A stretch of 64,000 nucleotides of DNA from Ctenosaura bakeri (GCA_948474755.1 CAOLHI010001242.1:1-64000), one strand, 5' to 3'; positions 21,214-34,396 are shown, counted from the first letter of the stretch. Numbers and translations: made by a program. Notes: generated by a model not told the origin, from the sequence alone.

Positions 21214-22859
21214 TTTCCAGACCTGGCTTTCTAAAACATAGGTATTTCAGGTGGCCGTACTTTCTGTTGTGTTGAACTTTGTGATCATTTTACCTATGAG
21301 TCATTACTGAGATGGAATCAACAGCAGAGGGAAGAGGCTTGGCAGAAGTAGTCCTTAAGTGTTTGTTGATAATAGTGAAACAAGCCGTGTGTGAGTGTGT
21401 CTGTGTGTTTCAATAAAAAGCTGAAAGGGCAATTTTTGACCTAAAAATCAAACACTTGAAGAATACTGTATAGTACTATTCAGAATCTAGATTGGCATAT
21501 TTACTCAGTGCAAATAGACACACCTACTCACACTATGCAGACTCAGTTCTTTGCAGCCCAAGGGTTACTGTTACTATTTGGCATAGAGTTTTTCATGAAC
21601 AGAACATGTAGTGGTTTCAGAAAAAGTATTTAAATGTTTTAGGAGAACCCTGTTGCTTTCATAAACACAGTGCTATCTTTTACTGAACTCTTGAGCTCTG
21701 ACTGCACTCATCACTTCTATATGACACAAAAGTCCTGTTAACTCCCTCCCCACCCCCCTGCTGATACAGTTCTAATTGCATGACAGCAGAGAGGAAGACT
21801 GCCCCCTTCATCACAATCTCACCAGTCCATCCCTGCAATCCTCTGCCTGCTTGACCTGAATGTCTGCTGAACAACTGTTGTTCTCCTGTAGGCATTCTAA
21901 ACTATATTATAAATGGCATTGGACCCTTGATCATATAGGGCAGCAAATGCCCTATTTACCTTGAAGGAGAAAGGTGGAGTAGGGCAGCCTTCCCTATTCT
22001 AGTGTCCTCCAAATGGGTTTGAACTTGGTAACTGCAGAAATCCTTTTCAAAAGCGAATCACTTTCATTGATCATTATGGGGCTGCAAAAGTAGTTCATTC
22101 CTTTTATTAGTTACAGCAGTGTACAAGGGTGAACAAAGTGTAGCACATGGACTCTATGTCACCCCAGGGTCTTTTTGAAATCTCTTCCCAGAGATGTTTT
22201 AATTTTTTTTTTTAAAGTAAAGGTACAGGTTGTCATTGAAATTCAGTAGCATATCATTAAATCTCTCATAGATAAAGGGAAAGGAAACTGGATGTTCTAC
22301 ATTGTCAGTGGAATGGTCACTATTGTAGATGAGATCATAGCCAATGTCACAGTCTATTTAATTCCTTTTAATTCAGTATCATAGCCAGTGTCGTATTAAT
22401 TAAAGTCAGTTTAAATACATATAAAGTTCCTTTCAGTGTCAATAGAAATGTAAAAATAATTAACCGAACATGAGTGGGAGATTTTATTTGTTAATAATGA
22501 ATTCAATGATATTTAATGAATTAATTTTCTACATTAATTTTAGGCAATTTTAACCACTTTATATGTTTGTACCTATTTTTATGTCTTCTTTGTTAAAAAG
22601 ATAATTGAAAACCACATACACAATGATAATATGATGCATACCAGACAAGAGGAATACACATAATCCATAATCCATCTGTATATCAAAATATTATATCTAA
22701 CAATGGATCTAACAATGCAATAATGGCTCAAGATAAAATTAAATTTTTGTCTTAAAATGTAACTACTGAATTAGGAATTTGGATGACCAAATATTTTATT
22801 GAAGATTTTTTGACAGGGTGTATGTTATGTCAAAAAGGCTATTTCTTTGGCCTGAACTC
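21214..22859. other. No recognised feature
   Basis: AT-rich. No exon or named repeat. The left part of the L1 described next may begin somewhat before 22860. Confidence 0.5.
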
Positions 22860-23103
22860 ATGGCCAAAATCTAACTAAGCCTGATGCTGCATCAAAAGAT
22901 TGTCACATATCTAAATTTTGAGGTAGCTGTAGCACAGATTTAAGGAAGTAACAGTAATATCGTTTGCAAATAAGTTCAAAACAAATTTTGACTATTGAAA
23001 TAGAATAATTTCCAATGATATTGGCAAGAGGCTCCACTGCACAAGCAAAAATGAAAGGCAACAACAGATACCCCTGTTTTTAACCCTCTGTAAAAACCAA
23101 AAG

Positions 23104-23842
23104 GGGCCAGCATGGCATAGTGATTTGAGAACTAGACTATGACCTCTGTTTGGTCTGCCTGAGACATGACAGTTTGGTTCCCTGCTCAGCCATGGAAACC
23201 CACTGGATGACTGTCATGTCTCAGGCAGACCAAACAGATCAGGCAGTCGATTAGCAAAATGGCAGTGCAGATCTTACCCACAAAGGCAAGAGTGGGGGTA
23301 GTCCAAACAAAGTTCAAGTTCCAAAGCAAACAAATCCACAAGGCAAATCTGAGTCGTCATCAAACAAAGGTCCAAGATAGTCAGGAGTCAAGAGACCACG
23401 GCACAGGGATTTAACCACCAGGAAGATCAGTTGTCAACTCTGAAAGGGATGGACCAGCTGTCTGCCTTTTATCCTGTAATTATGTTGCCACAAGTATTTC
23501 CTTATTAAAGCTCGTTTGTTATTTAAATGAGCTGAGTGGTAGAGCCCCTCTTTCTGGCATCATCTCTCCTGCATGGTAAGAGTTTGCATTGCTTTGTCTT
23601 CTGATGCTTGTTCCCTCTGCTCAGGCCTCTGCTGTTGGTTCTTATCTTCCACTGAGCAAACTTCCGGGGAAATTTCTGCCTCAGATTCAGAATCCTCCTT
23701 TTCACTGTCAGGGTCTTCAAGGCAGGGCATGACAGTGACCTTGGACATTTCACACACTCTCATCCCCAGAAAACCCTATGATAGATTCACTTTAGGGTCA
23801 CCATAAGCTGGAAATGACTTGAAGGCACACACCACCACCAAC
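23104..23842 (+). mobile_element. Sauria-type SINE split by a solo LTR
   Basis: The head GGCCAGCATGGCATAGTG with ACTAGACTATGACCTC is followed by the B-box region, CAGCCATGGAAACCCACTGG, then the LTR insertion (23212-23734), then GTGACCTTGGACATTTCACA and the body AGAAAACCCTATGATAG, TTTAGGGTCACCATAAGCTG, GACTTGAAGGCACACACC with a CCACCA-rich tail. The head also contains a 25 bp foreign block at 23147-23171, an inverted copy of the LTR end. Confidence 0.85.
23212..23734 (-). mobile_element. Solo LTR, family B
   Basis: 523 bp from TGTCATGTCTC to GGGCATGACA, with 7 bp inverted termini TGTCATG/CATGACA. Flanks are ATGAC (23207-23211) and GTGAC (23735-23739), a 5 bp duplication with one change. Read on the minus strand it has a GGATAAAAGG TATA-like box near 23466-23476. 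Its first ~200 bases are open and encode an acidic peptide. The LTR at 52598-53140 has the same layout. Probably gypsy-like, by inference only. Confidence 0.85.
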
Positions 23843-24046
23843 ATACACCAAAAGCAGGTGATTCCATATCTTTAATTTTTTTAAATGGATACATTACAGA
23901 GAAACATTAGAAATGATTCACACATGTTCATATTTTAACAGATGCAGAAGAGATAATTCCACTCCAACTTATCAAAAGCCTTAGCTGAATCAAATGAAGT
24001 AATGCTAGAGGAAAAATTTGTACTTTTAGAATTATAGTGAATTATA

Positions 24047-24262
24047 TTAAATGGCTAATGAGCAGGATCTAAAATCTGATGATTGTTCATCAAAGCCAAA
24101 TTCAACATTCTTGATGTAATATGGTGTTAATGAACCTAATTTATTTGCTAGAATACTTATAAATATCTTGGCATCCTGATTAATAAGCATAATTGGTCTA
24201 TATGAATCTACCTCTTCCAGGTCAATGATTTTGGAATCAAAATCATTGTAGATGGATGCCAA
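24047..24262 (-). pseudogene. L1 reverse transcriptase fragment
   Basis: Contains DSYRPIMLINQDAKIF and ISILANKLG, the well-known L1 ORF2 segment (usually YRPISLIN-D-KI---ILA-RL) that precedes the catalytic palm. Frame is broken on both sides. It supports assigning the surrounding 1.5 kb to L1. Confidence 0.85.
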
Positions 24263-24660
24263 AACTCAATAAGGGATAATCTTCTAAAATGAAAATAAAC
24301 TGTGTCTGAAATAAATATGTAATCTGATCTACAAAGATCTTTTAAAAATTACTGTCAAAACCCTCTGCATCAGAACCTTATTAGGTTTGATTTTTTAAAT
24401 TACCTTTAATATTTCCTCCTAGCTGATAGGTGTGATAAGAAAGCTTTATAGCCATTTGTAAATTTCATTGAATTTGCCATAGCTAAACATTTTTTAAAAA
24501 TATATAATTTATTCAGATTTTTAGGTGAGTCAATGGCTTTAAAGCACATGGCAAATAAGTCCCTGACAAATAAATAAATGTCCTCAAAGTTCTCCTTAAC
24601 TGGGTAATCTAATGTTGGCAACACATTAGTTGTGGTCAGCCTTTCTCCTACTTGCATTTA

Positions 24661-26814
24661 TCTTGATTCAAATAGAGAGCATTCTAAAGAATTTCTAAAC
24701 ATTTAGAGAAGTGGAATTATGTTCCTTTTTTAAATGTACAGTCTTTAAATAAGAAACACAAAACATACCAGAATGTGGTTGGGGATATTAGGGCTGAACA
24801 AGACTTTCAAACAACTCAAGATCGATGAACAGTTTATTGGCACAGAAACTGTAACTCGGATTTATTATTTACAAGACACACTGCAAACAGTTACTTAGTA
24901 CTGGATCTAGAAAATCCTTTAATAGAGTGCTCTGTAATTTCTGATAATGGGTTGGGTTTTCACCACGTACATTAGTCCTTGGAGGATAATGAGTTTGTTT
25001 TGGAGAATTCTCTTGTTGATACAGAGAAAAATCCCCATCATTCCCAAGACAACTGTCCTGAGTTTGCTGCCAAACAATGCTTGCTAATGGCTCATACAGT
25101 GATTTAAATTTTTGATAAATTGGAAATAGTTATAAAACAGATCGTTTCACTTAAACTGGTTTTGGATACTTTTGTCTGGAAGCACTTGAACAATTGTGAG
25201 AGTTTGATGTTACTCCTTTGAGTTGAATTTAGGATTAATAGAAGAATACTATAAAGTGAAAAAATTCTGTCAACATGGCTTTACGCTGCCCTTTAAATGT
25301 AACATTTGCAAAGTTACTAGAAATAGGGATGTGCTTTCTGATTATTGTTTATTCCTGGAGGGGAAATTGAATAATCATTTTTTTCCCCCATTGTGAAGAC
25401 ATCTTCCAAAACTGGGCAATCTCTGTGCAGAAAGGGCCCTGGTATCCATTTTTTTTGGCCCCCTCTCTAATGCTGTGGCCGAGGGGAGGGTGCAGAGCAG
25501 CTGAGAATCATTGTCCATGTATGTTCTGAGAGCCAGTGCAGAATTATAGCATCATTCTCTAGGATTCCATGAGGACCTTCGGAGAGGTCCTGGAAGATGC
25601 CTGCATCATTGTGCAATGCTTATTGAAAGACAGATGGATGATGACCCTCAGCTGCCTCCTGCCTTCCTTGTCAATATAGCTTTACTTCTGAAGGGTTGAG
25701 GAACAATGGAAGAGAGCTAAAATTGGCCCAAAATAACCTTGACACTGAGGATAACATCAAATGGTAAAGGCTGTAATTCACTACTGTGTGATTCTTTCTC
25801 CCTAGTTTTGTTCTTAGTCACAATCGCTCCTTCAGATTCTACTGTATACCAAGAAAGTATTTGAAAGGGAAATATCTTCCAGAGTGAAGACACAGGAATA
25901 TGCAAAATTCTATCTTTTCATGCTTTCATGGCTTTTGTGTCAGTGAGGTGAATAATCCAGCCTGAGGTTTAATTTAACCCTCATATTTTAGCTCCACAGA
26001 CTAAATTCTGAAAATATGGTCTGGATTTTGTCTAGATTTGCAGAATCCACACACAGAACTAGACCTATAGTGTAGGCATTCAATGGCAATCGTCACATGA
26101 ATGGTTCTAATAATTTCAGCTGCAGACCAGGAACAGGGTTTGAAAAAAGAAAACAAAAAAAGTAAATGCCTGATACAAAAAAAAAAAAAAAAGGAAAGGA
26201 AAGGAAAGCTCAACAAATTTATTTCTTTTTTTCAGTGACTTGCCTTTTTGTCCCAGCCAATGTAGTGTATAGGGACAAAAGTATTATTTTAAAAAAGGTT
26301 CCAGCCATTTTTAAATGAACCATAGATGTAGCAAAGCTTATAAGCAGGCTGGACCCATTCAGGGGAAATAGAAATTTCTTCCATTTGGACAGAATGGTTC
26401 AAAACCCCTGATCCACTCAGTTCCAGGCCAATTCAGGACCAAGGGTCTGCCAGAATGAACCATTATCACAGGTGCATCAAAAAAGTTATTTATTGGTTAC
26501 ATGAAGATAGTGAGATACAGAAATAAAGCCCAAGGCAAATGCAAAATTATCTCACATACTTTGGCTGATTTAAGCAGTACTTCATCATAGCTGCTGTCCA
26601 ACAGAGTGTCCACAATGAAGCAGGCACTGCCTCCAACAGACCAGTTTCCTGGGCTAGACTACAGTCAGTGCATCCCCAAAACAAGACTGATTGACTGATC
26701 TTTTCTAGTCTTTAAATACTCTTTCTCCCTTGTTCTAGGACACCTTTTCAGGCAAAGTGAGAGAAATATTATCCCATCCTACATAAGAATGGAACAGTTT
26801 GCTAGGCATTCTAA
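24661..26814. other. Mostly unassigned sequence
   Basis: No exon. GTGCAGAAAGGGCC at 25425-25438 matches the terminus of family H but no partner end is evident. A poly-A (26177-26192) runs into a GGAAA repeat. The block around 26460-26760 (GTTATTTATTGG near its left, TTTAAATACT near 26715) has an antisense-LTR look, but I cannot define its ends. Confidence 0.45.
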
Positions 26815-27013
26815 GGCCATTCCCACACTACACTGTTATAAGTGCTATTATTCCACTTTCAACATCCTGTGGAATTCTAGGGTTTGTAGTTCAGGGAGCC
26901 CAAAGAGCTCTCTGGCTGAGAATTCTAAAGGTCTGTCCCTAAACTGCAAACCCCAGGATGCCATAGGAAGTTGAAAGTGGAATAATACCAGTATAACAGT
27001 GTAGTATGGAAAT
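26815..27013. mobile_element. Palindromic MITE, family P
   Basis: GGCCATTCCCACACTACACT to AGTGTAGTATGGAAATTT, with both arms present. The right terminus has decayed. The left flank ends TAA. Confidence 0.85.
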
Positions 27014-28868
27014 TTTATAAGATGGAAACAGCCATAGCTATTTCTGCCTAATGTGACAAAATTAAACGGGACAATTGCTATAAGCATAGAACCAAAACTT
27101 AAATGCTAAAGGCATCGTTACAATCCCAGTGGTGTAAACCCTTTTTAAGCAGAAGAAAGGGCTAGTGTAAGGCTTCAGTGCAAGCTTTTTTTAAAAAAGA
27201 AATACATGATGGTTAATATTTATAATATAACCTGAAAAGCTGGGCAAAGAATTATGGAAAGTGAGGAGATTCATTTTTTTTCTTGTTCTTTACGGCTGCA
27301 TTCATAATCTGAGCCAGAGGCTCTAGATGGGACCAAAGCCAAAAAGAGACACAGTAAACTGCCCTCTTCCTTATCTCTTTCTGCCACTTTTTCCCTGCTT
27401 CTCCCAGGGAAACTGCCAAGGAAGGAACTGACTGTGGTCTGAACCCATCACCTGCAGAATGCTTGTAGTATTAGGTGAGAGGGTGCATCAAAATGACTTG
27501 CCCATCCCTTAATTACAAGATGGCAGTAAGCCAGTTTCTTAATCGTCAGAATCACTGAAATAATTTATGCTCCCAGCTACTTTGACCTGATGTTTTTCAC
27601 TTCACCCATTTTGGCATACGGTTTTATTTGACACATTATATTATAGAAAGCTGTTGATTTTATTTGAGGTCAGCGTCAAAGCGAACCCTTTGACATGTTG
27701 CATTCAGAAGAGTTTTGAAGTTGCTGCTTCCAGACACAGACAATTAACACCACTATTCCCCAAAACGTTGTTTCATGCTGATGTCTGTAGTTAATGGAAA
27801 ATGAAAAGCATGCAGAATGCTTACATAAGAAAGAGGGAACGTGATACTCAGAGATGTCACATTTGGCAGGACTGGAAGAAATGCATATATGGCAAAGTCC
27901 CTGGAAAATAATGAATGAGAATACATGGAAATTTATTGTTGGATTTGCACTTTATTACACATAGTATTACTGACTTTGCCCATGTTTTAATAATCAAGAG
28001 AAACAGCAGATTTCAGGAAGGGGATTTCCAGAAAGGAAAATAGTACATGAGCAATGCATCATTAGCCACTCCCTCTGACATATCACAACTCAATTTTGCA
28101 TCAGAACTCCTGAGTGACTATTTGTAAAAGGCCTCAACAACAACGTAGTGAGTTCCAACCGCAGAATTGCCCAGACAACATTTATTTTGGGCTCCCCACC
28201 TCTGATTTAGAAATCTTTACCAATAAATAGTAACACCATATGCATCCTTTTTTTTACAATGCTGCCTGATTAGGTAGTGTCTGTAATTGATACTTAAGAA
28301 ATTCTCTGTCAGCTGGGTATATGTGGAAGGAGCAAAGCTGTTTTCTCACCATGGCTGGTCAGTGATAGGTCTTCACCATTTAAATTATCCCATTCAAGTT
28401 AACTGGTTTATTGTTCTACTTTCAAATGAATCAGCAAGATCTGTCTGGCATACTCACCCTAGTCTAACGGAAAAACTAAACCACTTTATCACCCAGAAAC
28501 AAACCTGGTGGGAAAAGTAGATCAAGTGTGGAATTTCAGCACAACTAGTCAGATCTAATAAAGAGCTCAATTCCTTAGCTGTTTTCCAAAGTGCTACCCA
28601 AATTCATAAAATTACTGACTGGATAAAATTATGACATTTCCAGAAACCTGGCCCTGAAATGCTTACTTCCTCAAAACCTTTGAAAGGTTTTGTCCTTTCT
28701 TCATATAATGAACAGTATCATTATATACCAGACTTGACTTGGACTATTTAAATTATTTGGGTGAAGGATTTGAGGCAAAATATTACACAACTACAAGAAA
28801 AAGCTGCTTTTAAATCACTAGTCTCATAATTTGTTGATGCATGATTAACAACACAATAACATACATAT
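27014..28868. other. No recognised feature
   Basis: AT-rich non-coding sequence. Nothing recognised on either strand. Confidence 0.5.
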
Positions 28869-28918
28869 TTACTTAGAACTAATTGATTCTAATGAGTCCA
28901 GTGGGACTGATTTCCAAG
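28869..28918. repeat. Fragment of the AGTAAGTCCCATTGA-type repeat
   Basis: TACTTAGAACTAATTGATTC and GTCCAGTGGGACTGATTTCC resemble this old sauropsid repeat. It is cut by the pogo-like element that follows. Confidence 0.4.
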
Positions 28919-28920
28919 TA

Positions 28921-29307
28921 CAGTCAGCCCTCCACATTTGCGGGTTTCACGTTTGCAGATTTGATTATTCACGAATTATTTGCTGTCACCTCTGCTGCCT
29001 CCCGATGCCATTTTTAATAGGGACTGCAAACCTTGTGAGACTGAGAAACTGTGAACAAAGCTTGTAAGTTCCTATTAAAAATGGGGTGGGGCAGCAGTGG
29101 AGGTGGCTGTAAGCCCCACCAGCCACCCACTTCTGCCTTGGAAGGAACCCTGATGCCTCAAAGGAATCCACGATGGGTTGAATATGGTAATCATAATTTT
29201 TTGTGTGTTAAGTATGGTTTGGGAGTGCCTAGAATTATTCATGGTTTTTTCATTTTCACAGGTGTGAAAGTGTGCCCCTAACCCTAGTGAATGTGGAGAG
29301 ATGACTG
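28921..29307. mobile_element. pogo/Tigger-like MITE
   Basis: Left end CAGTCAGCCCTCCACATTTG and right end (complement) CAGTCATCTCTCCACATTC, each preceded by TA (28919-28920 and 29308-29309), the Tc1/mariner-type duplication. Internal complementary pieces include GCAAACCTTGTG/AAGCTTG and CCTATTAAAAATGG against CCATTTTTAATAGG. Non-coding. The related element at 49247-49767 shares the ends. Confidence 0.75.
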
Positions 29308-29309
29308 TA

Positions 29310-29734
29310 AGTGCTTCCAGAAATGTAGGATCATTATGGATTATTTTGTAAATATATCTTGCTCTTATTGGTCTCCCCTCCCAGCACAGAAACCCCACAA
29401 CTTGTTGATGTGGGCATCCTAAAATAAGATAAATGTGTGGCAGTTCATCACTATCTTTGCTTCATTTGTTTGAAAATGCCCAGTTGCTGAATCATTCTGG
29501 AGTACTAGCAATGTCAGATATAAATGTCCTTGTTTTAAAATCTGTAACTTTGATTCAATCATACCACACATTTCTGTGAAATGGAGGCTCTACCACTATT
29601 ATTTTTCAGTTTTCAGAGTCATTTTCAGAGTATATAAATTAAACCTTGATTGAAGATCTTTAAATCTGTCCATAATGGATCTTACATGTAGGGATGTAAA
29701 TGCTTCTCATCCTTGCAAGCAAGAACAAAAAAAT
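29310..29734. other. No recognised feature
   Basis: Unassigned AT-rich sequence. Confidence 0.5.
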
Positions 29735-29965
29735 TCCTCATTTTTCTCCCCATTTAAAAGCATACAAAGATTTTTGTGTAGTCTTTGAATGCTCTTCACA
29801 GTTCAGGAACTCAGAAACCACCAAGAGATTTTTGTGCAGATAAGGTGAAGCAGAAAACAGTGTTTCTGGGCAAAATACAGTGTTTTCTGCACAGGAATCC
29901 CATTGTCTATGCAGTAAACATGTTTTTTCTGCTACAAAGTATGTGCATTTTGTGCAGAAGAAGAC
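29735..29965. repeat. Unrecognised repeat, family R, copy 2
   Basis: GCAGAAAACAGTGTTTCTGG, ACAGTGTTTTCTGCACAGG and GCATTTTGTGCAGAAGAAG are spaced as in family R. More degraded than copies 1 and 4. Confidence 0.55.
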
Positions 29966-31737
29966 TTCATAAAGCATGAACAAATGTACTGCTGCCATTA
30001 ATCTACCTGAAAGTGTTTCTTGAGCATCAAAGGATCCAGGCTTAACAAGAAAACAAATCTTCTCTCTCCAAATATTCTTTCCATCCTTACAGATATGCTA
30101 ACTAACCAGAGAATTCTCCTTAGATGGCCAGATGCCAGATAACAAAAACAACAAGTGGGACATTACCACAATAGGATCTATCTTGGATCCTTGCACCCCT
30201 TGTTCATTTTCCCTGTTAGACATTAGCTATCACATTTATGTAAATTTAAGTAGAAAAAAAGTACTAAGAAAGCATGGAAAAGTTTCCTTCTTGTTTCCTT
30301 TTCAAACAAAGCCACTAGTCTTCTTTATCTAACAAGCGGCCTTCGTATGTTCTGCCTTGTTATCTATTGCCAGGCCTGGGAAAGTGTGAGTTACAGTGCT
30401 GATGGCTAATGGCCTATTTGAATAAGCTTTATGAGAGCCATTTCACAATGAAAAACCCATTGCTCTTATTTTAAAGTGTCCAAATGAGCACAAACATTGA
30501 AGCATCCATTGGATCAGAGCCAGCAGATGCAGACTTTGTGTAGGAAAGTTGATGATAGCTTGTAAATGCTCTTTTAGCAAAGCAGTATAAAGCAACCTTT
30601 AAAATCAGAGAATTCTCCATCTTCAAGACCTGCATGGATTTTCCCCTGCCTTCTAAGAAGCCAGTTCTGTCTTTAGAATAGAACCTGACATCCAAGGATG
30701 TTCCAAAGAATAGATATATGAATTGATATATTTCTGGAGATAGTTGGTTTGCCTTGTGCTGGTGAACAAAGGTCTGCTATGATTATTAATGAAGCTGAGT
30801 ATTCTGTGTTTCAGCTGATCATATAAATAAGAATAAATGCCCACAACGTTTGGAGTAGCAAGATGAATACATTTCCTTCATCCAATTTCTTTATGTTTTG
30901 TGCATTGTTTGTACCTTGCATTTCATTCTTCTTGAATTTTGATTCAACAAGGAACATTTCTAACATTAATTCTGGCCTGAAAGCATCTACAGTTTGTCAC
31001 AACTTTCAGCTCACTTCTCTATTTTCCCACCTTAATGTCTTTATGTCTATGCACACTGAAAACTGCAAGTGATAAATAGTGTTGTTATACCCATTTGTTT
31101 GTTTTGTTCCCTTTTTACAACAAGAAGGCACAAATACTGAAGGGAAATGACATTCAGAATTGAGCTAAGCATACAAGATAAATGAGAAAACATTTCCCAT
31201 GCAATGCAACTGATCAATTTTGCCCCATCATCTTGTTGTTTCAAGGAAACAAGGAGCGTGCCATCTGGGTGAACAGTCCCATTACCAAGGGAATACGTAA
31301 ATCCCCATTCCTGCAAACACTTCCTGTCCTTCAGGAAGGATGAGTGTTTTTTTTTTTAAACCGGAACTCTGGGAAAGAGTGTCACAGGCAGAGATAACAT
31401 GAAGGAAATGGCAATTTTAGTGTGATTGTCTCAGTTCCTCACCCTATTGTCCAGCTACATTTGTTCACTGAAAGACATAACTCTGTCCAGATAATATGTT
31501 GCTCTTGGGAAAGATCTGCAGTGCCCTTCAGACTTCTGTGTATTTCTTCCCCTATTCTCCTCATCTTGGGGGATGTGTGAATGAATGGGAAGGATGTGCC
31601 TCAGTTAAACTGGGATCATGATCAATGTGTTTGGGTCTCCCTGCGGAGGAAGTTCATGAGCCCAGCATCTCTTTCAAATATTCATAGACCAAAGGATCAC
31701 TTGAATTTGAGCCCAAGCAATCTGTACTGGTATTATT
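29966..31737. other. No recognised feature
   Basis: AT-rich non-coding sequence with nothing recognised. Confidence 0.5.
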
Positions 31738-31925
31738 GTCGTTGTTGTTGGTTGCCATCAAGCTGGCTTTGATTTAATAATGATCCTGTAATGAGATCAT
31801 TGTACAATGAGACCTGTTGTACAATAATACTCTTATTAACAGCCGTTTTGAGATCTTGCAGACTCAGGGCGATGGCTTCCTTGAATGAGTCTATCTGGTG
31901 TTTAAATTCATCTAGAAAGCAAAAC
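31738..31925 (-). mobile_element. Bov-B (RTE) LINE 3' end
   Basis: Reverse-strand fragment with the 3' end at left (TTGTCGTTGTTGTTGG, a CAACAA tail on the coding strand). The encoded DSFKEAIALSLQDLKTAVNK and, after noise, SQLDGNQQQ match the C-terminus of Bov-B ORF2. Bov-B is abundant in squamates and famous for horizontal transfer. Confidence 0.8.
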
Positions 31926-34396
31926 ATTAGTCAATAGTTTTTCTCCATGAATAGCTAAATTAAGCTACAATTCCACTTCTGTAACTAACAGAACTTATCT
32001 TTAAGTAAAAAAGCTACCATAATAAAATTACACTTATACCAGAGTTTGCCATGGTATACTTCAGGGTATAGTTTGTATGGTGAATTTATCTAGGTAGTCT
32101 ATGCATGTGTTTCAGATCAAGTTCTGTATACTCCAGAGTTGCTCGCCCCCTCCAACAACAATTAAATGTAAAAATATTATTTTGCCTAATTGTGATCACT
32201 GTTCAGGAGCAGCCACTTTTTAGGTATGGGCAAAATTACTTTGATATGACTTTGAGTTTGGTGAAAATCACATTGATTGCTATGAAACTACATAATCTAT
32301 CTCCATTCAGATAAACTGTCTCAGAATGTAAAAATGCATTTTTCCATGTCCAAAGTATGACCCAATTACTTTGCAAGCAGATGCGGAGAAGTTCTTTAAT
32401 GTTAGGAAACTCTGGTTGATTGCTGAGAATTCTGTGATCCAGCCAACTGCAATCCAACCAACTATATGTTGGACTATAGTTCCCATCACCCCAGACTACA
32501 TACACTACACCTGTGGAGAATGCCATTTTGGGGAAGGCTGTGTTCATATGTTGCATTCAACAGTTCTTGACGAGAACGTACATTGTTATAAAAAACTTGT
32601 TTGTCACCAACAAAAAATGACCCTTGCTTTGTTACATTTTAGGAAACATTCTGTGTTTTATATATAGATCCATAATATCCAATCCAAAATCCTAAATGCT
32701 TTTACCAGTATAATTAAACTGGCCCCAACCATGGAGCTAAAATTGCTCAATGGGTGCCACAGTCTTGTGCTCACCCATTGTGTACTGGTCAGTTTGTTCC
32801 TCACTCATATGTGTATGTTTGTGTGTAGCAATTGGCGGTGCTGGAGACCACAACCTATGAGAAAGTGAAAGGGCTTGTGCAATGGTTTTTACCCTATCTA
32901 GTCTTACATGTGCATATCCTGTATGTGGATATTCTGTTATGGAGCCTTGCCACTGACAGCAAAAATAGTGGTCAGTATTGGTGAGTTATATGCATAGATT
33001 TCAACGGGCCTGAGCACAGTTTCTTTTTTCCAGGAAGTCCAGCTCTGTCTTCCCACCTCTCTTCTCCATGTATTTGCATTCCACATGTTCTCCATTTCCT
33101 CTGTACCTGGCTATCTGAATCCCAGCCCCCTTTCCTGTGGTCAGAGCATGAACATGCACATGAATGCATAACCTGGTCTGTTTATAGTGTTGGCTTCACA
33201 TTCCCTGCCAATGCATCCAGTGGAGAATTCAACCTTAGATATACACTACTTAGAAGAAGGGAAAAGTTTGGAGCACAAATGGACAGGATCAGTTCTGAAT
33301 CTGTTTTCTAACAAGGAGTCTGCTGAACTTTGAAGCCTTTGTGTCTTGACTTAGAAATGCCGCTCCTTCCACTTTCTATGAAGACAGAGTGGATTTTCAG
33401 CAACTGCATGCTACAAAAACTGTAAAAGGCCAGGAAACCATAAAATAAGCACAGCTGTAATCCATAAAGTCTCCTTTCAGTGCTGAGGCTGCTCTTAAAC
33501 CAGTCTAAAGGTGAATGCTTTAGAATTTGTTTCAAGGTAAAATATAATTTGCATGGGGACTAAGTCCTACAGAAAGGAGAAAAAATCAGGTTTTTCTTTT
33601 GTTGAATTTCTCTAATGTAACTCTAAGGACATGTTGCCAACCATTTATGAGCAGTCACAAAAGCTAATGCCAAAGTAAGTGCTTAATATTCACTGAAAAA
33701 AATTGCAGCAGTGTGACTTACGGTACATATTTAATTTCTAAGGCTCAGAGCAGTTAAGATCAAGATACAAGTTGATGACAGCCTTGGAATTTATTTGTGC
33801 TTAGAGAATGAAAGTGTGTATTATAAAGCAAACATCAGTTGTTAATCCTATGTTTGCCTCATAATGCTTAATTGGGGGTGCGTAATTGCAAAGGAAGTAT
33901 GCTGGGGACAGGAGAGTTCTTAATCACTGTTTTCCCTCTGAAAATGTCTCCATTCCACATCATTTATACTTCCTCTGAATGTTGCTTCAGTATTAATGAT
34001 CTGAGAACGGAAATAATCTATAACACCAGCAGGAGGTACAGGGATGGCGTACAGGAATGGGGGACTTTAGTTCCCTAGATGTTTTGGGCTATAACTCTCA
34101 TAACCTCTTTCCAATGGCCATGCTGGAATTCTGCGAGCTGAAGTCCAGAAACAACTGAAGGGCCAAAGATTCCCCTGCCTGATGTTGAATCTGGTATTAG
34201 TAGAAGAAAACTGATGAATTTGGATGGCCTATGCAGCTCAGAGGTATAACTATAAGGCACGGGGAGGGAAAAAACATAAGGTCACTTCTTCCCAATAAAA
34301 ATTCTTCCCCCTCAAATGAAATTTTCCTTGTCCCCAAATTTCTAGCATTGCAGAGAGTGAAACACTGAAAATAGTTCATATCTAGACTTCTTACAA
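31926..34396. other. Mostly unassigned, with two fold-back remnants
   Basis: 32458-32540 (GGACTATAGTTCCCATCACC then GCCATTTTGGGGAAGGCTG) and 34055-34180 (TGTTTTGGGCTATAACTCTC then GCTGAAGTCCAG) are copies of the TGGACTACAACTCCCA-type sauropsid repeat. No exon recognised. Confidence 0.5.

Larger units (their letters stand above)
22860..24660 (-). mobile_element. Old L1 fragment, interrupted by SINE and LTR
   Basis: Reverse-strand L1 in two parts, about 22860-23098 and 23850-24660. The second part encodes fragments of L1 ORF2; the first continues the AT-rich antisense reverse transcriptase region. Between them lies a plus-strand SINE flanked by ACCAAAAG-like sequence on both sides (about 23095-23103 and 23847-23854), the probable SINE target duplication. 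Many stops; inactive. Confidence 0.7.

Noticed and set aside
25425..25438. GTGCAGAAAGGGCC, identical to the terminus of family H
   Set aside because: No partner inverted end or flanking duplication found within several hundred bases, so a full element cannot be supported.
26460..26760. Possible additional antisense LTR
   Set aside because: TATA-like and AATAAA-like complements are present, but no TG...CA borders or flanking duplication could be found.
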